Assembly: GCA_050084985.1 (NCBI GenBank)
Contig: JBITNC010000001.1
Coordinates: 62,310,001 to 62,374,000, forward strand
Direction: 5' to 3'
Length of the DNA stretch: 64,000 bases
Source of the DNA: Nageia nagi
Lineage: Eukaryota > Pinophyta
The notes beneath the pieces are model-generated. The model was given only the letters and a program-made list of their open reading frames with translations. It searched no databases and had not been told where the DNA came from. The translations under genes were made by a program, and so were the position numbers. Positions 1-9,866 of this stretch are shown here, one piece after another; the stretch's first letter is position 1; each line of letters opens with the position of its first letter.

Positions 1-948
1 GTACACTAAAGAGAATGGTGTTGCCCCAATAGGAGTGTGTACACTGGTACGATAAGCCCATAAGGCTTTTGGTATTTGAATATGCCAATCTCTATGAGAA
101 TCATTTACTATTTTTGCTAAGATGTTTCGAATAGTTTTATTAGTAGCCTCTGCCTGTCCATTACCTTGTGGATAATAAGGAGTGGAAAAACTTTGTTTAA
201 TCTTATACTTATCACATATTTGTTTTACATCCTTATTTTTTAAATTTTTTCCATTATCCATAATTAATTGATTTGGCACACCAAATCTACATATAATATA
301 ATTTTCTATAAAATTCGTGATTCGTGAACCAATGGTGGAAGTCATGGGAATAGCCTCTACCCATTTGGTAAAATATTCAATCGCTGTAATTATGAACTTA
401 TGTCCACTGGAAGATGTAGGTGTAATTTGTCCTATTAAATCTAATGCCCATTTAGAAAATGGCCAAAGTGATTGTATAGGATGCAGTTCTTGAGATGGTT
501 GTGAAAATAAATGAGCGTATTGTTAACATTTAAAACATTTTTTAACATATTCACAACAATCTTTTTCCATAGTTGGCCAATAATACCCCATTCGTATTAA
601 TCATTTTACAATTGCAACACCATTAAAATGTCCTCCACATGTTCCATCATGGGCAGAAGATATAGCCTTTTTAACATCATTCCATTCAAGACATCTAAGT
701 AAAATACCATTAAAATTTTGTCAATGTAAAATGTCCCCTAACAAACAATATTTAGTTGCTTTAATTTTAAAAGCTCGTCGTGCTGATTTATTAAGGTTTG
801 TAGGAAGATTTCCAAATTTTAAAAAGTCTATCAATTCTTTGTACCAATTATCTTTATCATTTATGTCAATATTTAATACATTTTTTTCTTCATCTTCCTG
901 TTGTAATGATGATTGAGATAATTGAATTATCTCAACTTGAATTGAAGA
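1..948 (-). pseudogene. Integrase (retroelement pol C-terminal part), truncated at window edge
   Basis: Translation of the minus strand gives the usual gypsy integrase. An HHCC zinc-binding region holds two His in AHDGTCGGHFNG (near 640) and two Cys in CCEYVKKCFKC (near 545). The catalytic Asp sits in ALDLIGQI (near 440), the second Asp in MDNGKN (near 255) and the Glu in QAEATN (near 150), so the DDE triad is retained. At least three in-frame stops break it: one after FKC, one after GVAIVK and one after GDILH. The first sits where a CAA Gln codon is expected. Integrase inserts the cDNA into the host genome. It directly follows the archaeal-type RNase H, whose frame stops at 949. The C-terminal part lies outside the window. 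Confidence 0.85.
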
Positions 949-2058
949 TTATTTAGGATCCTCTGGGATAAGAGATCCAATAGAAGCCATAGCATCTGCA
1001 AATCTATTAGATGATCTTGGTGCTACTTCTATAATAAATCGATCAAAAGATTTTAATAATTCTTCAACTAATGCTTTATACTTTTGAAGTAAAGGCTCTT
1101 TACATTGATAAATTCCTTTCACTTGATTTACGATGAGTAAAGAATCTCCAATAAGCTTTATTCTTTTAAGTTTTAATTTAATAATAGTTTTTAATGCTAA
1201 TATCAAAGCTTCATATTCCGCATTATTATTAGTACAAGGAAATTTTAGTTTAAATGCATAAGGTATAGGGATACCTTGCAGTGTTATGAATACAACACCT
1301 GCTCCACCACCTTGTTCACATCGAGAACCATCAAAGTGTATTGTCATATCCCAATCATTTTTAGGTTCTATAGGTATTTCAATTTCATCTAATTGAAAAA
1401 CTCCATCATCGGGTAATTCAACGACAAGTGGTTTATCATCTGGCAATGGGGCCTCAGCGAGATAATCAGCAATTAATTGTCCTTTTATTAACTTTTGTCC
1501 AATAAAATGTAAATCAAATTTAGTTAAGTGCATTATCCACTTTATAGTTCTTGAATTTTGATAAGTTTTATTCATCATATATTTCAATGGATCTACTTTA
1601 GAAATGACATATGTTGTATGATTAAGCATATAATGTCGAAGTTTTTTAGTAGCAAAAATGATAGCCAGACATAATTTTTCCAAATATATATACTTAATCT
1701 TGTAGCTCACTAGGGTTCTACTCAAATAATATATAGCTTGCTCTTTATTATGTTCATTCTTTTGAGCAAGCATTGTCCCTAAGGCGGTTTCAGTAGCTGA
1801 AATATATAACAAAAAGGGTACATCTTTTCTTGGTGGACTTAAGATAGGAGGAGATAATAAATATCTTTTAATTTCATCAAATGCATCTTGTTGCTCTTTG
1901 CCCCAATGATATTCTATCCCCTTTTTTAATAATTTTGTAAATGGTTTACATTTATCAGAAAGTTGAGCTATAAACCTTCTAATGGCTTGTAACTTGCCCT
2001 GTAAACTCTGTAATTGTTTTAGATTTGTAGGAGGTGGCATATCTACTACTGCCTTCAC
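949..2058 (-). CDS. RT thumb, gypsy RNase H and archaeal-type RNase H segment of pol (copy A)
   Basis: This 369-residue open segment of pol starts at the RT thumb/connection (DMPPPTNLKQLQSLQGKLQA). It continues through the degenerate gypsy RNase H (LLYISATETALGTMLAQ and QAIYYLSRTL, about residues 105-160) into a second RNase H from about residue 235. The second domain keeps its acidic residues in HFDGSRC, NNAEYEAL, IGDSLL and NRFADAM, so the D-E-D-D set is intact. Having two RNase H domains in tandem is the hallmark of plant Tat/Ogre elements. The Met start is only where the open frame begins, because pol continues upstream past a TGA. Copy B (7227-8336) encodes an identical protein. Confidence 0.85.
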   Translation of the reverse strand: MKAVVDMPPPTNLKQLQSLQGKLQAIRRFIAQLSDKCKPFTKLLKKGIEYHWGKEQQDAFDEIKRYLLSPPILSPPRKDVPFLLYISATETALGTMLAQKNEHNKEQAIYYLSRTLVSYKIKYIYLEKLCLAIIFATKKLRHYMLNHTTYVISKVDPLKYMMNKTYQNSRTIKWIMHLTKFDLHFIGQKLIKGQLIADYLAEAPLPDDKPLVVELPDDGVFQLDEIEIPIEPKNDWDMTIHFDGSRCEQGGGAGVVFITLQGIPIPYAFKLKFPCTNNNAEYEALILALKTIIKLKLKRIKLIGDSLLIVNQVKGIYQCKEPLLQKYKALVEELLKSFDRFIIEVAPRSSNRFADAMASIGSLIPEDPK

Positions 2059-2207
2059 TTTATTAGGATCTATTTCAATTCCTCGTCAAGACACAATAAA
2101 TCCTAATAATTTTCCTGAAGTTACACCAAAAACACATTTTTTTGGATTTAACCTTACTTTATGTTCTAACAATCTATCTAAGACTTTAATTAGATCTTTT
2201 CCATGAT

Positions 2208-2765
2208 CTACTCAAATTTAGATCTAACCAACAAATCATCGACATAATCTTCTACTATGTCGTGCATATAGTCATGGAATACATAAGTCATAGCTCTTTG
2301 ATAAGTTGCCCTGGCATTTTTCAATCCAAAAGGCATAACTTTATAACAAAAGGTACCCCAAGGAGTTATAAAATCCATTTTATGTTGATCTTTAGTAGCT
2401 ATTTTTATTTGATTATAACCAGAAAACCCATCCATCAATGATAACATATCATGTCCTGCTATTGAATCTACCAGATTGTCGATGCTAGGTAGTGGGAAAT
2501 CATCTTTAGGAAAAGCTTTGTTAAGATCACAAAAATATGTGCATATTCTTATTTTTCCACTTGGTTTTTTCATAGGTACCATATTAGATATCCAATCTGA
2601 ATAATCTATAGGTTGTATAAATTTGGCTTCTAATAATTTTTGGAGTTCTTCTTTTACCATTAATGCTATAGTAGGATGCATCTTACGCAATTTTTGTTTA
2701 ACGGATTTAGCATCAGGCTTTAATGCTAAATTATGTACTACTAATTTAGGATCTATCCCAAGCAT
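2208..2765 (-). CDS. Reverse transcriptase core, copy A
   Basis: This 185-residue open segment carries the RT fingers and palm. The motifs run in order: WISNMVPMKKPSGKIR, CDLNKAFPKDDFPLP, SLMDGFSGYNQIKI (first catalytic Asp), PFGLKNARATYQRAM and the active site EDYVDDLLVRSK. It copies element RNA into DNA. The segment ends at 2208 because copy A lacks one base that copy B has (2214-2216 against 8493-8496). Copy B stays in frame into the next RT block apart from a single TGA. The Met chosen is only the first in the open frame, and the real protein is a polyprotein. Confidence 0.85.
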   Translation of the reverse strand: MLGIDPKLVVHNLALKPDAKSVKQKLRKMHPTIALMVKEELQKLLEAKFIQPIDYSDWISNMVPMKKPSGKIRICTYFCDLNKAFPKDDFPLPSIDNLVDSIAGHDMLSLMDGFSGYNQIKIATKDQHKMDFITPWGTFCYKVMPFGLKNARATYQRAMTYVFHDYMHDIVEDYVDDLLVRSKFE

Positions 2766-2939
2766 GTCTGCATATGACCATGCAAATACCTTTTCTCATT
2801 CTTTTAATAAGTTTATAATTTTTTCTTGGTCATTTTCTATGAGGTTTTCTCCTAATTGAATAATTTTAGGATTTTGAGGATCACTACTAATATTTATTTC
2901 TAAAACCTTTTCAGTAAGCATATGCGACCCTTCTTCTAA

Positions 2940-3371
2940 TTAATTTGGTACTGGTATCCAGCTATTGTCATTAACACTATATTCTTCATCATATTCTTTA
3001 GTTTGTTCATTCGTGCATACTTGACTTTCATAGGAACCAAGTATGTGATCTACATTTTTGAATTCATGTACCGAAGGATTAGATGATATAAGAGACAAAT
3101 CAGCAATCATTTCATCTGTATAAGTATTGGCTATTATTTTGATTAAATTTTGATTTTCATTAACTTCATCTATTCGTTCATTATTTTGATCTTCAATATC
3201 ATTTTCTTTTATTGTAACCATATTTATCGATGGTATATATGCATATGAAACGATTGATGATTCGACATTTTTATTTATTTTTTCTTGTATATGTCTTGGT
3301 AAACCCAAATGACTCCAGAGTGGCTCAATATTATTAATAAAGAGCCTTTTGACACCTTCTAAGACATCCAT
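2940..3371 (-). CDS. Acidic linker between protease and RT, copy A
   Basis: A 143-residue open segment rich in Glu, Asp and Asn lies between the protease and RT blocks. I see no catalytic motif. The start MDVLEGVKRLFINNIEPLW and the acidic tail YDEEYSVNDNSWIPVPN resemble the poorly conserved spacer of Tat-type polyproteins. It is separated from the neighbouring segments by single stop codons at 3372 onward and at 2940, so it was probably continuous with them originally. The function is unknown. Confidence 0.55.
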   Translation of the reverse strand: MDVLEGVKRLFINNIEPLWSHLGLPRHIQEKINKNVESSIVSYAYIPSINMVTIKENDIEDQNNERIDEVNENQNLIKIIANTYTDEMIADLSLISSNPSVHEFKNVDHILGSYESQVCTNEQTKEYDEEYSVNDNSWIPVPN

Positions 3372-3380
3372 TTCACTTAA

Positions 3381-3584
3381 TTATCCTTCACTTATATCAG
3401 CAACTTCTTGTATTATGGATTTTTTCTCTAAGATTTCTTCGTTATAATCCAAATTTTCTTCTTCTAAATTTCCTAATTTATCAAGATTTTTATATCCATT
3501 CTTATAACCTAATCCACTTTTATCAATGAGATCTTGGTATTGTAATTCAATTATTTCTCGGGGACCTTGTTTATATCGACCCAA
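3381..3584 (-). CDS. Short G-patch-like linker downstream of protease, copy A
   Basis: A 67-residue open segment starts MGRYKQGPREIIELQYQD and contains KSGLGYKNGYKN, a Gly/Lys stretch reminiscent of the degenerate G-patch seen after protease in some plant gypsy polyproteins. That similarity is only my reading of the motif. It lies in line with the protease segment above and the acidic linker below, divided by single stops. It is part of the same broken polyprotein. Confidence 0.45.
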   Translation of the reverse strand: MGRYKQGPREIIELQYQDLIDKSGLGYKNGYKNLDKLGNLEEENLDYNEEILEKKSIIQEVADISEG

Positions 3585-3587
3585 TCC

Positions 3588-4733
3588 TCATCCTTGCCAA
3601 TTACATTTGTTAAAATAATTTAGAACAAATGTTCTTGAACATGGTGATAAAAATTTCATATCATTATTGAAATATCCTTCATATATTTGATTGGATATTG
3701 TTGATATAGGATCTACTATTCCCGCATAAACAAACATCGTTTGATTAGGTATTTCACCTAAAGGTACTATTTTTCCAATCACACTAGGTGATTCAGATAA
3801 TCTTCCCATTTCTTGTGATGAAGGTATTCTAAATACCACATCATCTACGTCATATTCTCCCATCCCTAAATCTATTAATTTAATCTTTAATGGATATACA
3901 TCGGATGAGTTATTATTATATGTAGTATTTACTTGTTTTGATGAAGACGCTCCATGCTTTTCATCTAAAGTTTTAGCAACTTTTTCCCAAGTATCTTTAT
4001 CTTGTATAACTATATCATTTTTTACTTTTATGACTTTAGATTGATTCATATTTTTGTTCATTAAGATAGTTGATAGATTGGGACATGGTAATGTCACTTC
4101 ATTTGTATCAAAAATTAAATTACAATGTGAATAAGGATCTGGGTCTTTAAACACACAATGAACTTTATCCTTGTAGATGTACTTTAAACATCCATGATAA
4201 GTTGATGGAACACATTGTATTTCTCTAATCCATGGATGTCCTAAAAGAATATTATATTGTATAATATTTCCTTCAATTATATGTAATAAAGTTTGAACAG
4301 TTTTAGCACCTACTATAATTGGCAGCACTATCGATCCCAAGGTTGAACACACTACATCATTAAAAGCTCTAATTTGCAAAGAAGGAGCTAAGATAACTGA
4401 TTCTGGTAAATTCAGCTTTTTATATGCAGCATCTGAAATTATATTTATGGCTAAACCCTCATCTATTAAAATTCTTTTAAATAATTTTCCATCTACCTTA
4501 CCAATTATATGTAAGGGTGGATCAAGTCCGCCTGGTCCATCGTTATTTAATTTTTCTTGTTCGTAGAAGGTGATACTAGGTTGTTGAGATATTCTTAAAC
4601 TTTCAACTATTGAAATGAAGTTATTGGGGTTACTAATATCCACTTGAATTTCTTGTAGAATTTGATTCATAGCTTCCCTATAACTCTCAGACTGTTGTAA
4701 TAATTCAAATAAGGTCATCTTTACTGGAGACAT
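3588..4733 (-). CDS. Aspartic protease segment of gag-pol, copy A, altered active site
   Basis: This 381-residue open segment contains a retropepsin-like domain at roughly residues 75-195. The active-site loop reads RILIDEGLAINIISDAAYKK. Families of this type usually have D-S/T/G-G here, so the residue after Asp is Glu. The second half has the hydrophobic-Gly motif NILLGHPWIREIQCVPSTYH, typical of plant Tat proteases. The protease would cut the gag-pol precursor. The upstream 70 residues (MTLFELLQQSESYREAMNQI) are the usual pre-protease helix, and a second copy of this arrangement occurs in the element at 60.3-60.9 kb. Copy B (9867-11012) encodes an identical protein. Confidence 0.8.
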   Translation of the reverse strand: MSPVKMTLFELLQQSESYREAMNQILQEIQVDISNPNNFISIVESLRISQQPSITFYEQEKLNNDGPGGLDPPLHIIGKVDGKLFKRILIDEGLAINIISDAAYKKLNLPESVILAPSLQIRAFNDVVCSTLGSIVLPIIVGAKTVQTLLHIIEGNIIQYNILLGHPWIREIQCVPSTYHGCLKYIYKDKVHCVFKDPDPYSHCNLIFDTNEVTLPCPNLSTILMNKNMNQSKVIKVKNDIVIQDKDTWEKVAKTLDEKHGASSSKQVNTTYNNNSSDVYPLKIKLIDLGMGEYDVDDVVFRIPSSQEMGRLSESPSVIGKIVPLGEIPNQTMFVYAGIVDPISTISNQIYEGYFNNDMKFLSPCSRTFVLNYFNKCNWQG

Positions 4734-4844
4734 TTTTAACTATCATTGAAGAGCACCTTTTATCGAAACTTTAGGTTGTTACGGAGGAGGTATAAGTTGT
4801 ATATTAATTAGGTTTGATGTTGATTGATTTTTTCGAGGATTATC

Positions 4845-5342
4845 CTATTTATTCTGATATTGTTGTGCTCTTGTGGCTATACCAATCATGTGTATTGAAT
4901 CATCTATAGTTCCTATAAACGGTATATCCTTATTATCCCATGCATAATTCAGTTGATTTGGGATAATTGCCACATTATTAGCCTGATGTGAAGGTAAGGG
5001 GTTTTGATATATCCCTAAATTTTGATTTGAAGGCACAACAGGATTATCCACATCTATCTTTCGACTATCTATCAATTCTTGAATCTTATGCTATAAAGTG
5101 CGACATTTATTTGTATTATGTCCCTTTTGTCTATGATAAGCACAAAATTCATTCTCCTTATACCATTTACTTTCTTTAGCATTAGGATTTTCAGGCCTTA
5201 TATCAGGTAATGTAATCATACCATTATCACATAATTTTTTAAGTATTTCGGCTAATGGTTCTGATAATGGGGTAAAATTTCTTTTAGGTTTAGGTTCAGC
5301 ACTTTCTTCTATTTTTGAAGAAGGACCATAATTTTTTGTCAT
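4845..5342 (-). pseudogene. Gag C-terminal region with CCHC-like knuckle, copy A
   Basis: Two open segments, 4845-5075 and 5091-5342, cover the gag tail. The upstream one has a single zinc-knuckle-like motif FCAYHRQKGHNTNKC, a C-x2-H-x4-H-x4-C arrangement common in plant gypsy gag, preceded by the conserved-looking SKWYKENEFCAYH. The downstream one is a Pro/Asn-rich tail. Copies A and B differ by one base near 5094, which changes how these two segments join. Gag packages the element RNA into virus-like particles, and the knuckle would bind RNA. Confidence 0.65.
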
Positions 5343-5344
5343 AG

Positions 5345-6037
5345 CTATTTGATTATTTTGTGGTTGTTTACTAATGTTCTCATTTTGATTACCTTTTTTA
5401 TTTCTTTTTTCTTAAGTTTTAGCTCTCCATCTTGAATTTTAACTCTTTCTATAACTAATGCCTGAGCAATAGCTTCTTCAAAAGTTTTATGTTGTTGAAT
5501 TTGGAGAACACTAGCTATTGGTCTTAAACAGCTTTGGCTAAATAATTTAACCAATTCTTCTTGTGGTATTGTATAAGGCATACTAGTGAGTATAGCCCGC
5601 CATCTTGAGATGTAATCTTGTATGGTTTCATCAAGAAATTGTTGCAATCTTGTAAGATCCGTAATTGAAGATTTTTCTTTAATATTGATTCTAAAATGTT
5701 CAAGAAATTGATTAGCCAATTGTTCAAATGTATATAAACTATGCATAGGTAAACTATTATACCAATCCAAAGCTTGGCTTGCGAGTGTCATAGGAAATAT
5801 ACGTAACATTAATGAGTCATCATTGGCTATCTGATAACTAGAAAATGAAAATTTTCTCAAGTGTTCTTTGGGGTCTTCTCTTCCTTTAAATGGCTCTATT
5901 TTAGGAAATTCAAACCTATATGATAGTTTCTTTTTTGGAACACTTGGATGAATAGGTTCATTACAAATATTCTTGTAATTTAACTTTTGAAGTCCTTGAA
6001 CATTAATTTCTCAATTTATAAAATCCTTCATAAAGTT
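5345..6037 (-). pseudogene. Gag capsid (retrotransposon gag domain), copy A
   Basis: The open segment 5345-5860 encodes the retrotrans_gag core: LMLRIFPMTLASQALDWYNS, TFEQLANQFLEHFRIN, DLTRLQQFLDETIQDYISRW and the C-terminal IERVKIQDGELKLKKKE. The frame continues upstream toward 6037 through KIEPFKGREDPKEHL, where no Met is needed in a polyprotein. A stop lies at about 6012. It forms the particle shell. The 67-residue frame at 5524-5727 is an overlapping shadow. Copy A differs from copy B by a short indel around 5395-5405 within the Lys-rich tail. Confidence 0.8.
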
Positions 6038-6039
6038 TT

Positions 6040-6949
6040 CTAATTCTTTATCAGTTCTATGACCTTGAGTGTGCCTATGATGTCTCCGAGTATTTGGATC
6101 CTTTTCCAAAATTGATCTTGAAATGTAAGACTCATAGTCAGAAGGAATTTCTGATGGTGGTGGAGGTAATATTTTAAGAGGTGAATGTCATCGCAGAATA
6201 GGGATTCTAGGAGGTTTTTGGGATATCCCTTTTTCATGTAGATCTTTTCCCTTATAATCAGGTTGTCTTGTTTGATTTTGGGTTTATTCAACCCAACTTT
6301 TAATAGAATCTTGCTTTTGTTTATCATATAATTTTTGAAGTTCTAATTCCTTTTCCATTTCCTTTTGTAATAAAATGGCTGTCTCTCTATCCAGCGCTTC
6401 TTGTTTATCTAAGTAAGGATCTCGATATCTTTGTATTTGACTTCCTTCAGGAGTTTTCGATTTCAAATTCCTTTTTTTTTTATATTCATCCCACTGTCTT
6501 TGTTTTTCTTTCTCCATATGTAGATATTGTTCCCTTTTTATTTTTTCATTTTCTAATTCTTTAAGTTGTAATTCTTGTAAACGAAGTTGAATCTCGTGCT
6601 TTTTATGAAGTCTTTTCTTTTCTTATTCCAAGAACTCATTTCTTTCTTTCTTTGCTTGTTCTTGTTCTATGAATTTTCTTTTATCTCTAAGAAATTTATC
6701 TTCCATTTCTTTTAATTTATCCTCTTGTTCTTGCAATTTAATAAGTTCATCGGCTTTTCTTTTTTCTTCCTCTAGAATATATTGCATGTCTGCAGCCCTT
6801 TTAATATTCTCAGCATATACTTCCGTGAATCTTTTACCAGCTGTTGTTTTATATAATTATCATTTTTGTAGTTCTTCATAAGAAGGTATCTCTTCTATTT
6901 TAAACTTAGATGTCCTTCTATTTGATCCTTCTTTTATGGAATAAGATTT
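6040..6949 (-). pseudogene. Gag N-terminal Glu/Lys/Gln-rich coiled-coil region, copy A (ends at gap)
   Basis: The minus-strand frames 6040-6327 and 6284-6517 and the following sequence up to the N run encode a very charged, Glu/Lys/Gln-rich stretch (for example MEKELELQKLYDKQKQDSIK) that would form a coiled coil. Stops are frequent. It leads from the gag N-terminus, found only in copy B (13371-13793), toward the capsid domain. Long coiled coils ahead of the capsid occur in several plant Tat/Ogre elements. The boundary at 6949 is the assembly gap, not a biological end. Confidence 0.6.
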
Positions 6950-7049
6950 NNNNNNNNNNNNNNNNNNNNNNNNNNNNNNNNNNNNNNNNNNNNNNNNNNN
7001 NNNNNNNNNNNNNNNNNNNNNNNNNNNNNNNNNNNNNNNNNNNNNNNNN
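6950..7049. other. Assembly gap of exactly 100 N
   Basis: There is an uninterrupted run of 100 N. The sequence to its right restarts with the bases found at 772, and the sequence to its left would continue with the bases found from 13230. The gap is therefore a scaffold join of arbitrary size between two overlapping contigs, not missing sequence. Confidence 0.95.
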
Positions 7050-7226
7050 AGCTCGTCGTGCTGATTTATTAAGGTTTGTAGGAAGATTTCCAAATTTTAA
7101 AAAGTCTATCAATTCTTTGTACCAATTATCTTTATCATTTATGTCAATATTTAATACATTTTTTTCTTCATCTTCCTGTTGTAATGATGATTGAGATAAT
7201 TGAATTATCTCAACTTGAATTGAAGA

Positions 7227-8336
7227 TTATTTAGGATCCTCTGGGATAAGAGATCCAATAGAAGCCATAGCATCTGCAAATCTATTAGATGATCTTGGTG
7301 CTACTTCTATAATAAATCGATCAAAAGATTTTAATAATTCTTCAACTAATGCTTTATACTTTTGAAGTAAAGGCTCTTTACATTGATAAATTCCTTTCAC
7401 TTGATTTACGATGAGTAAAGAATCTCCAATAAGCTTTATTCTTTTAAGTTTTAATTTAATAATAGTTTTTAATGCTAATATCAAAGCTTCATATTCCGCA
7501 TTATTATTAGTACAAGGAAATTTTAGTTTAAATGCATAAGGTATAGGGATACCTTGCAGTGTTATGAATACAACACCTGCTCCACCACCTTGTTCACATC
7601 GAGAACCATCAAAGTGTATTGTCATATCCCAATCATTTTTAGGTTCTATAGGTATTTCAATTTCATCTAATTGAAAAACTCCATCATCGGGTAATTCAAC
7701 GACAAGTGGTTTATCATCTGGCAATGGGGCCTCAGCGAGATAATCAGCAATTAATTGTCCTTTTATTAACTTTTGTCCAATAAAATGTAAATCAAATTTA
7801 GTTAAGTGCATTATCCACTTTATAGTTCTTGAATTTTGATAAGTTTTATTCATCATATATTTCAATGGATCTACTTTAGAAATGACATATGTTGTATGAT
7901 TAAGCATATAATGTCGAAGTTTTTTAGTAGCAAAAATGATAGCCAGACATAATTTTTCCAAATATATATACTTAATCTTGTAGCTCACTAGGGTTCTACT
8001 CAAATAATATATAGCTTGCTCTTTATTATGTTCATTCTTTTGAGCAAGCATTGTCCCTAAGGCGGTTTCAGTAGCTGAAATATATAACAAAAAGGGTACA
8101 TCTTTTCTTGGTGGACTTAAGATAGGAGGAGATAATAAATATCTTTTAATTTCATCAAATGCATCTTGTTGCTCTTTGCCCCAATGATATTCTATCCCCT
8201 TTTTTAATAATTTTGTAAATGGTTTACATTTATCAGAAAGTTGAGCTATAAACCTTCTAATGGCTTGTAACTTGCCCTGTAAACTCTGTAATTGTTTTAG
8301 ATTTGTAGGAGGTGGCATATCTACTACTGCCTTCAC
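7227..8336 (-). CDS. RT thumb, RNase H and archaeal-type RNase H segment (copy B)
   Basis: Identical in predicted protein to 949-2058: RT connection, degenerate gypsy RNase H, then a second RNase H with acidic residues in HFDGSRC, NNAEYEAL, IGDSLL and NRFADAM. Only one of the two copies probably exists in the genome. Confidence 0.85.
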   Translation of the reverse strand: MKAVVDMPPPTNLKQLQSLQGKLQAIRRFIAQLSDKCKPFTKLLKKGIEYHWGKEQQDAFDEIKRYLLSPPILSPPRKDVPFLLYISATETALGTMLAQKNEHNKEQAIYYLSRTLVSYKIKYIYLEKLCLAIIFATKKLRHYMLNHTTYVISKVDPLKYMMNKTYQNSRTIKWIMHLTKFDLHFIGQKLIKGQLIADYLAEAPLPDDKPLVVELPDDGVFQLDEIEIPIEPKNDWDMTIHFDGSRCEQGGGAGVVFITLQGIPIPYAFKLKFPCTNNNAEYEALILALKTIIKLKLKRIKLIGDSLLIVNQVKGIYQCKEPLLQKYKALVEELLKSFDRFIIEVAPRSSNRFADAMASIGSLIPEDPK

Positions 8337-8489
8337 TTTATTAGGATCTATTTCAATTCCTCGTCAAGACACAATAAATCCTAATAATTTTCCTGAAGTT
8401 ACACCAAAAACACATTTTTTTGGATTTAACCTTACTTTATGTTCTAACAATCTATCTAAGACTTTAATTAGATCTTTTCCATGATCTAC

Positions 8490-9044
8490 TCAATATTTAG
8501 ATCTAACCAACAAATCATCGACATAATCTTCTACTATGTCGTGCATATAGTCATGGAATACATAAGTCATAGCTCTTTGATAAGTTGCCCTGGCATTTTT
8601 CAATCCAAAAGGCATAACTTTATAACAAAAGGTACCCCAAGGAGTTATAAAATCCATTTTATGTTGATCTTTAGTAGCTATTTTTATTTGATTATAACCA
8701 GAAAACCCATCCATCAATGATAACATATCATGTCCTGCTATTGAATCTACCAGATTGTCGATGCTAGGTAGTGGGAAATCATCTTTAGGAAAAGCTTTGT
8801 TAAGATCACAAAAATATGTGCATATTCTTATTTTTCCACTTGGTTTTTTCATAGGTACCATATTAGATATCCAATCTGAATAATCTATAGGTTGTATAAA
8901 TTTGGCTTCTAATAATTTTTGGAGTTCTTCTTTTACCATTAATGCTATAGTAGGATGCATCTTACGCAATTTTTGTTTAACGGATTTAGCATCAGGCTTT
9001 AATGCTAAATTATGTACTACTAATTTAGGATCTATCCCAAGCAT
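8490..9044 (-). CDS. Reverse transcriptase core (copy B)
   Basis: Same protein as 2208-2765 up to the last residues, with the YVDD active site. Here the extra base near 8494 keeps RT in frame past YVDDLLVRSK. A single TGA (where a Trp or Arg codon is likely) is followed in frame by VDHGKDLIKVLDRLLEHKV and KCVFGVTSGKLLGFIVS. Copy B is therefore the better consensus for this part. Confidence 0.85.
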   Translation of the reverse strand: MLGIDPKLVVHNLALKPDAKSVKQKLRKMHPTIALMVKEELQKLLEAKFIQPIDYSDWISNMVPMKKPSGKIRICTYFCDLNKAFPKDDFPLPSIDNLVDSIAGHDMLSLMDGFSGYNQIKIATKDQHKMDFITPWGTFCYKVMPFGLKNARATYQRAMTYVFHDYMHDIVEDYVDDLLVRSKY

Positions 9045-9218
9045 GTCTGCATATGACCATGCAAATACCTTTTCTCATTCTTTTAATAAGTTTATAATTT
9101 TTTCTTGGTCATTTTCTATGAGGTTTTCTCCTAATTGAATAATTTTAGGATTTTGAGGATCACTACTAATATTTATTTCTAAAACCTTTTCAGTAAGCAT
9201 ATGCGACCCTTCTTCTAA

Positions 9219-9863
9219 TTAATTTGGTACTGGTATCCAGCTATTGTCATTAACACTATATTCTTCATCATATTCTTTAGTTTGTTCATTCGTGCATACT
9301 TGACTTTCATAGGAACCAAGTATGTGATCTACATTTTTGAATTCATGTACCGAAGGATTAGATGATATAAGAGACAAATCAGCAATCATTTCATCTGTAT
9401 AAGTATTGGCTATTATTTTGATTAAATTTTGATTTTCATTAACTTCATCTATTCGTTCATTATTTTGATCTTCAATATCATTTTCTTTTATTGTAACCAT
9501 ATTTATCGATGGTATATATGCATATGAAACGATTGATGATTCGACATTTTTATTTATTTTTTCTTGTATATGTCTTGGTAAACCCAAATGACTCCAGAGT
9601 GGCTCAATATTATTAATAAAGAGCCTTTTGACACCTTCTAAGACATCCATTTCACTTAATTATCCTTCACTTATATCAGCAACTTCTTGTATTATGGATT
9701 TTTTCTCTAAGATTTCTTCGTTATAATCCAAATTTTCTTCTTCTAAATTTCCTAATTTATCAAGATTTTTATATCCATTCTTATAACCTAATCCACTTTT
9801 ATCAATGAGATCTTGGTATTGTAATTCAATTATTTCTCGGGGACCTTGTTTATATCGACCCAA
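9219..9863 (-). pseudogene. Acidic linker and G-patch-like linker (copy B)
   Basis: Copies of 2940-3371 and 3381-3584 with identical predicted proteins, again separated by single stops. They are spacer parts of the polyprotein between protease and RT. No catalytic motif is visible. Confidence 0.5.
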
Positions 9864-9866
9864 TCC

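Larger units (their letters stand above)
772..6949 (+). repeat. Direct repeat copy A of element 1 middle (probable false duplication)
   Basis: These 6178 bases recur at 7050-13229. The offset is 6278 up to about 2214, 6279 from there to about 5090, and 6280 beyond about 5400. The only differences I find are small indels near 2215, 5094 and 5395. Predicted proteins from the two copies are otherwise identical, in an element that is itself heavily decayed. Confidence 0.95.

Noticed and set aside
731-916. Plus-strand frame of 61 residues, repeated after the gap
   Set aside because: It is the antisense of the pol segment before integrase, and that strand has the conserved motifs.
1982-2206. Plus-strand frames opposite pol (also 2623-2859, 6669-6881, 8260-8720, 8902-9138, 12949-13161)
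   Set aside because: Shadows of the minus-strand polyprotein; no independent motif or start context.
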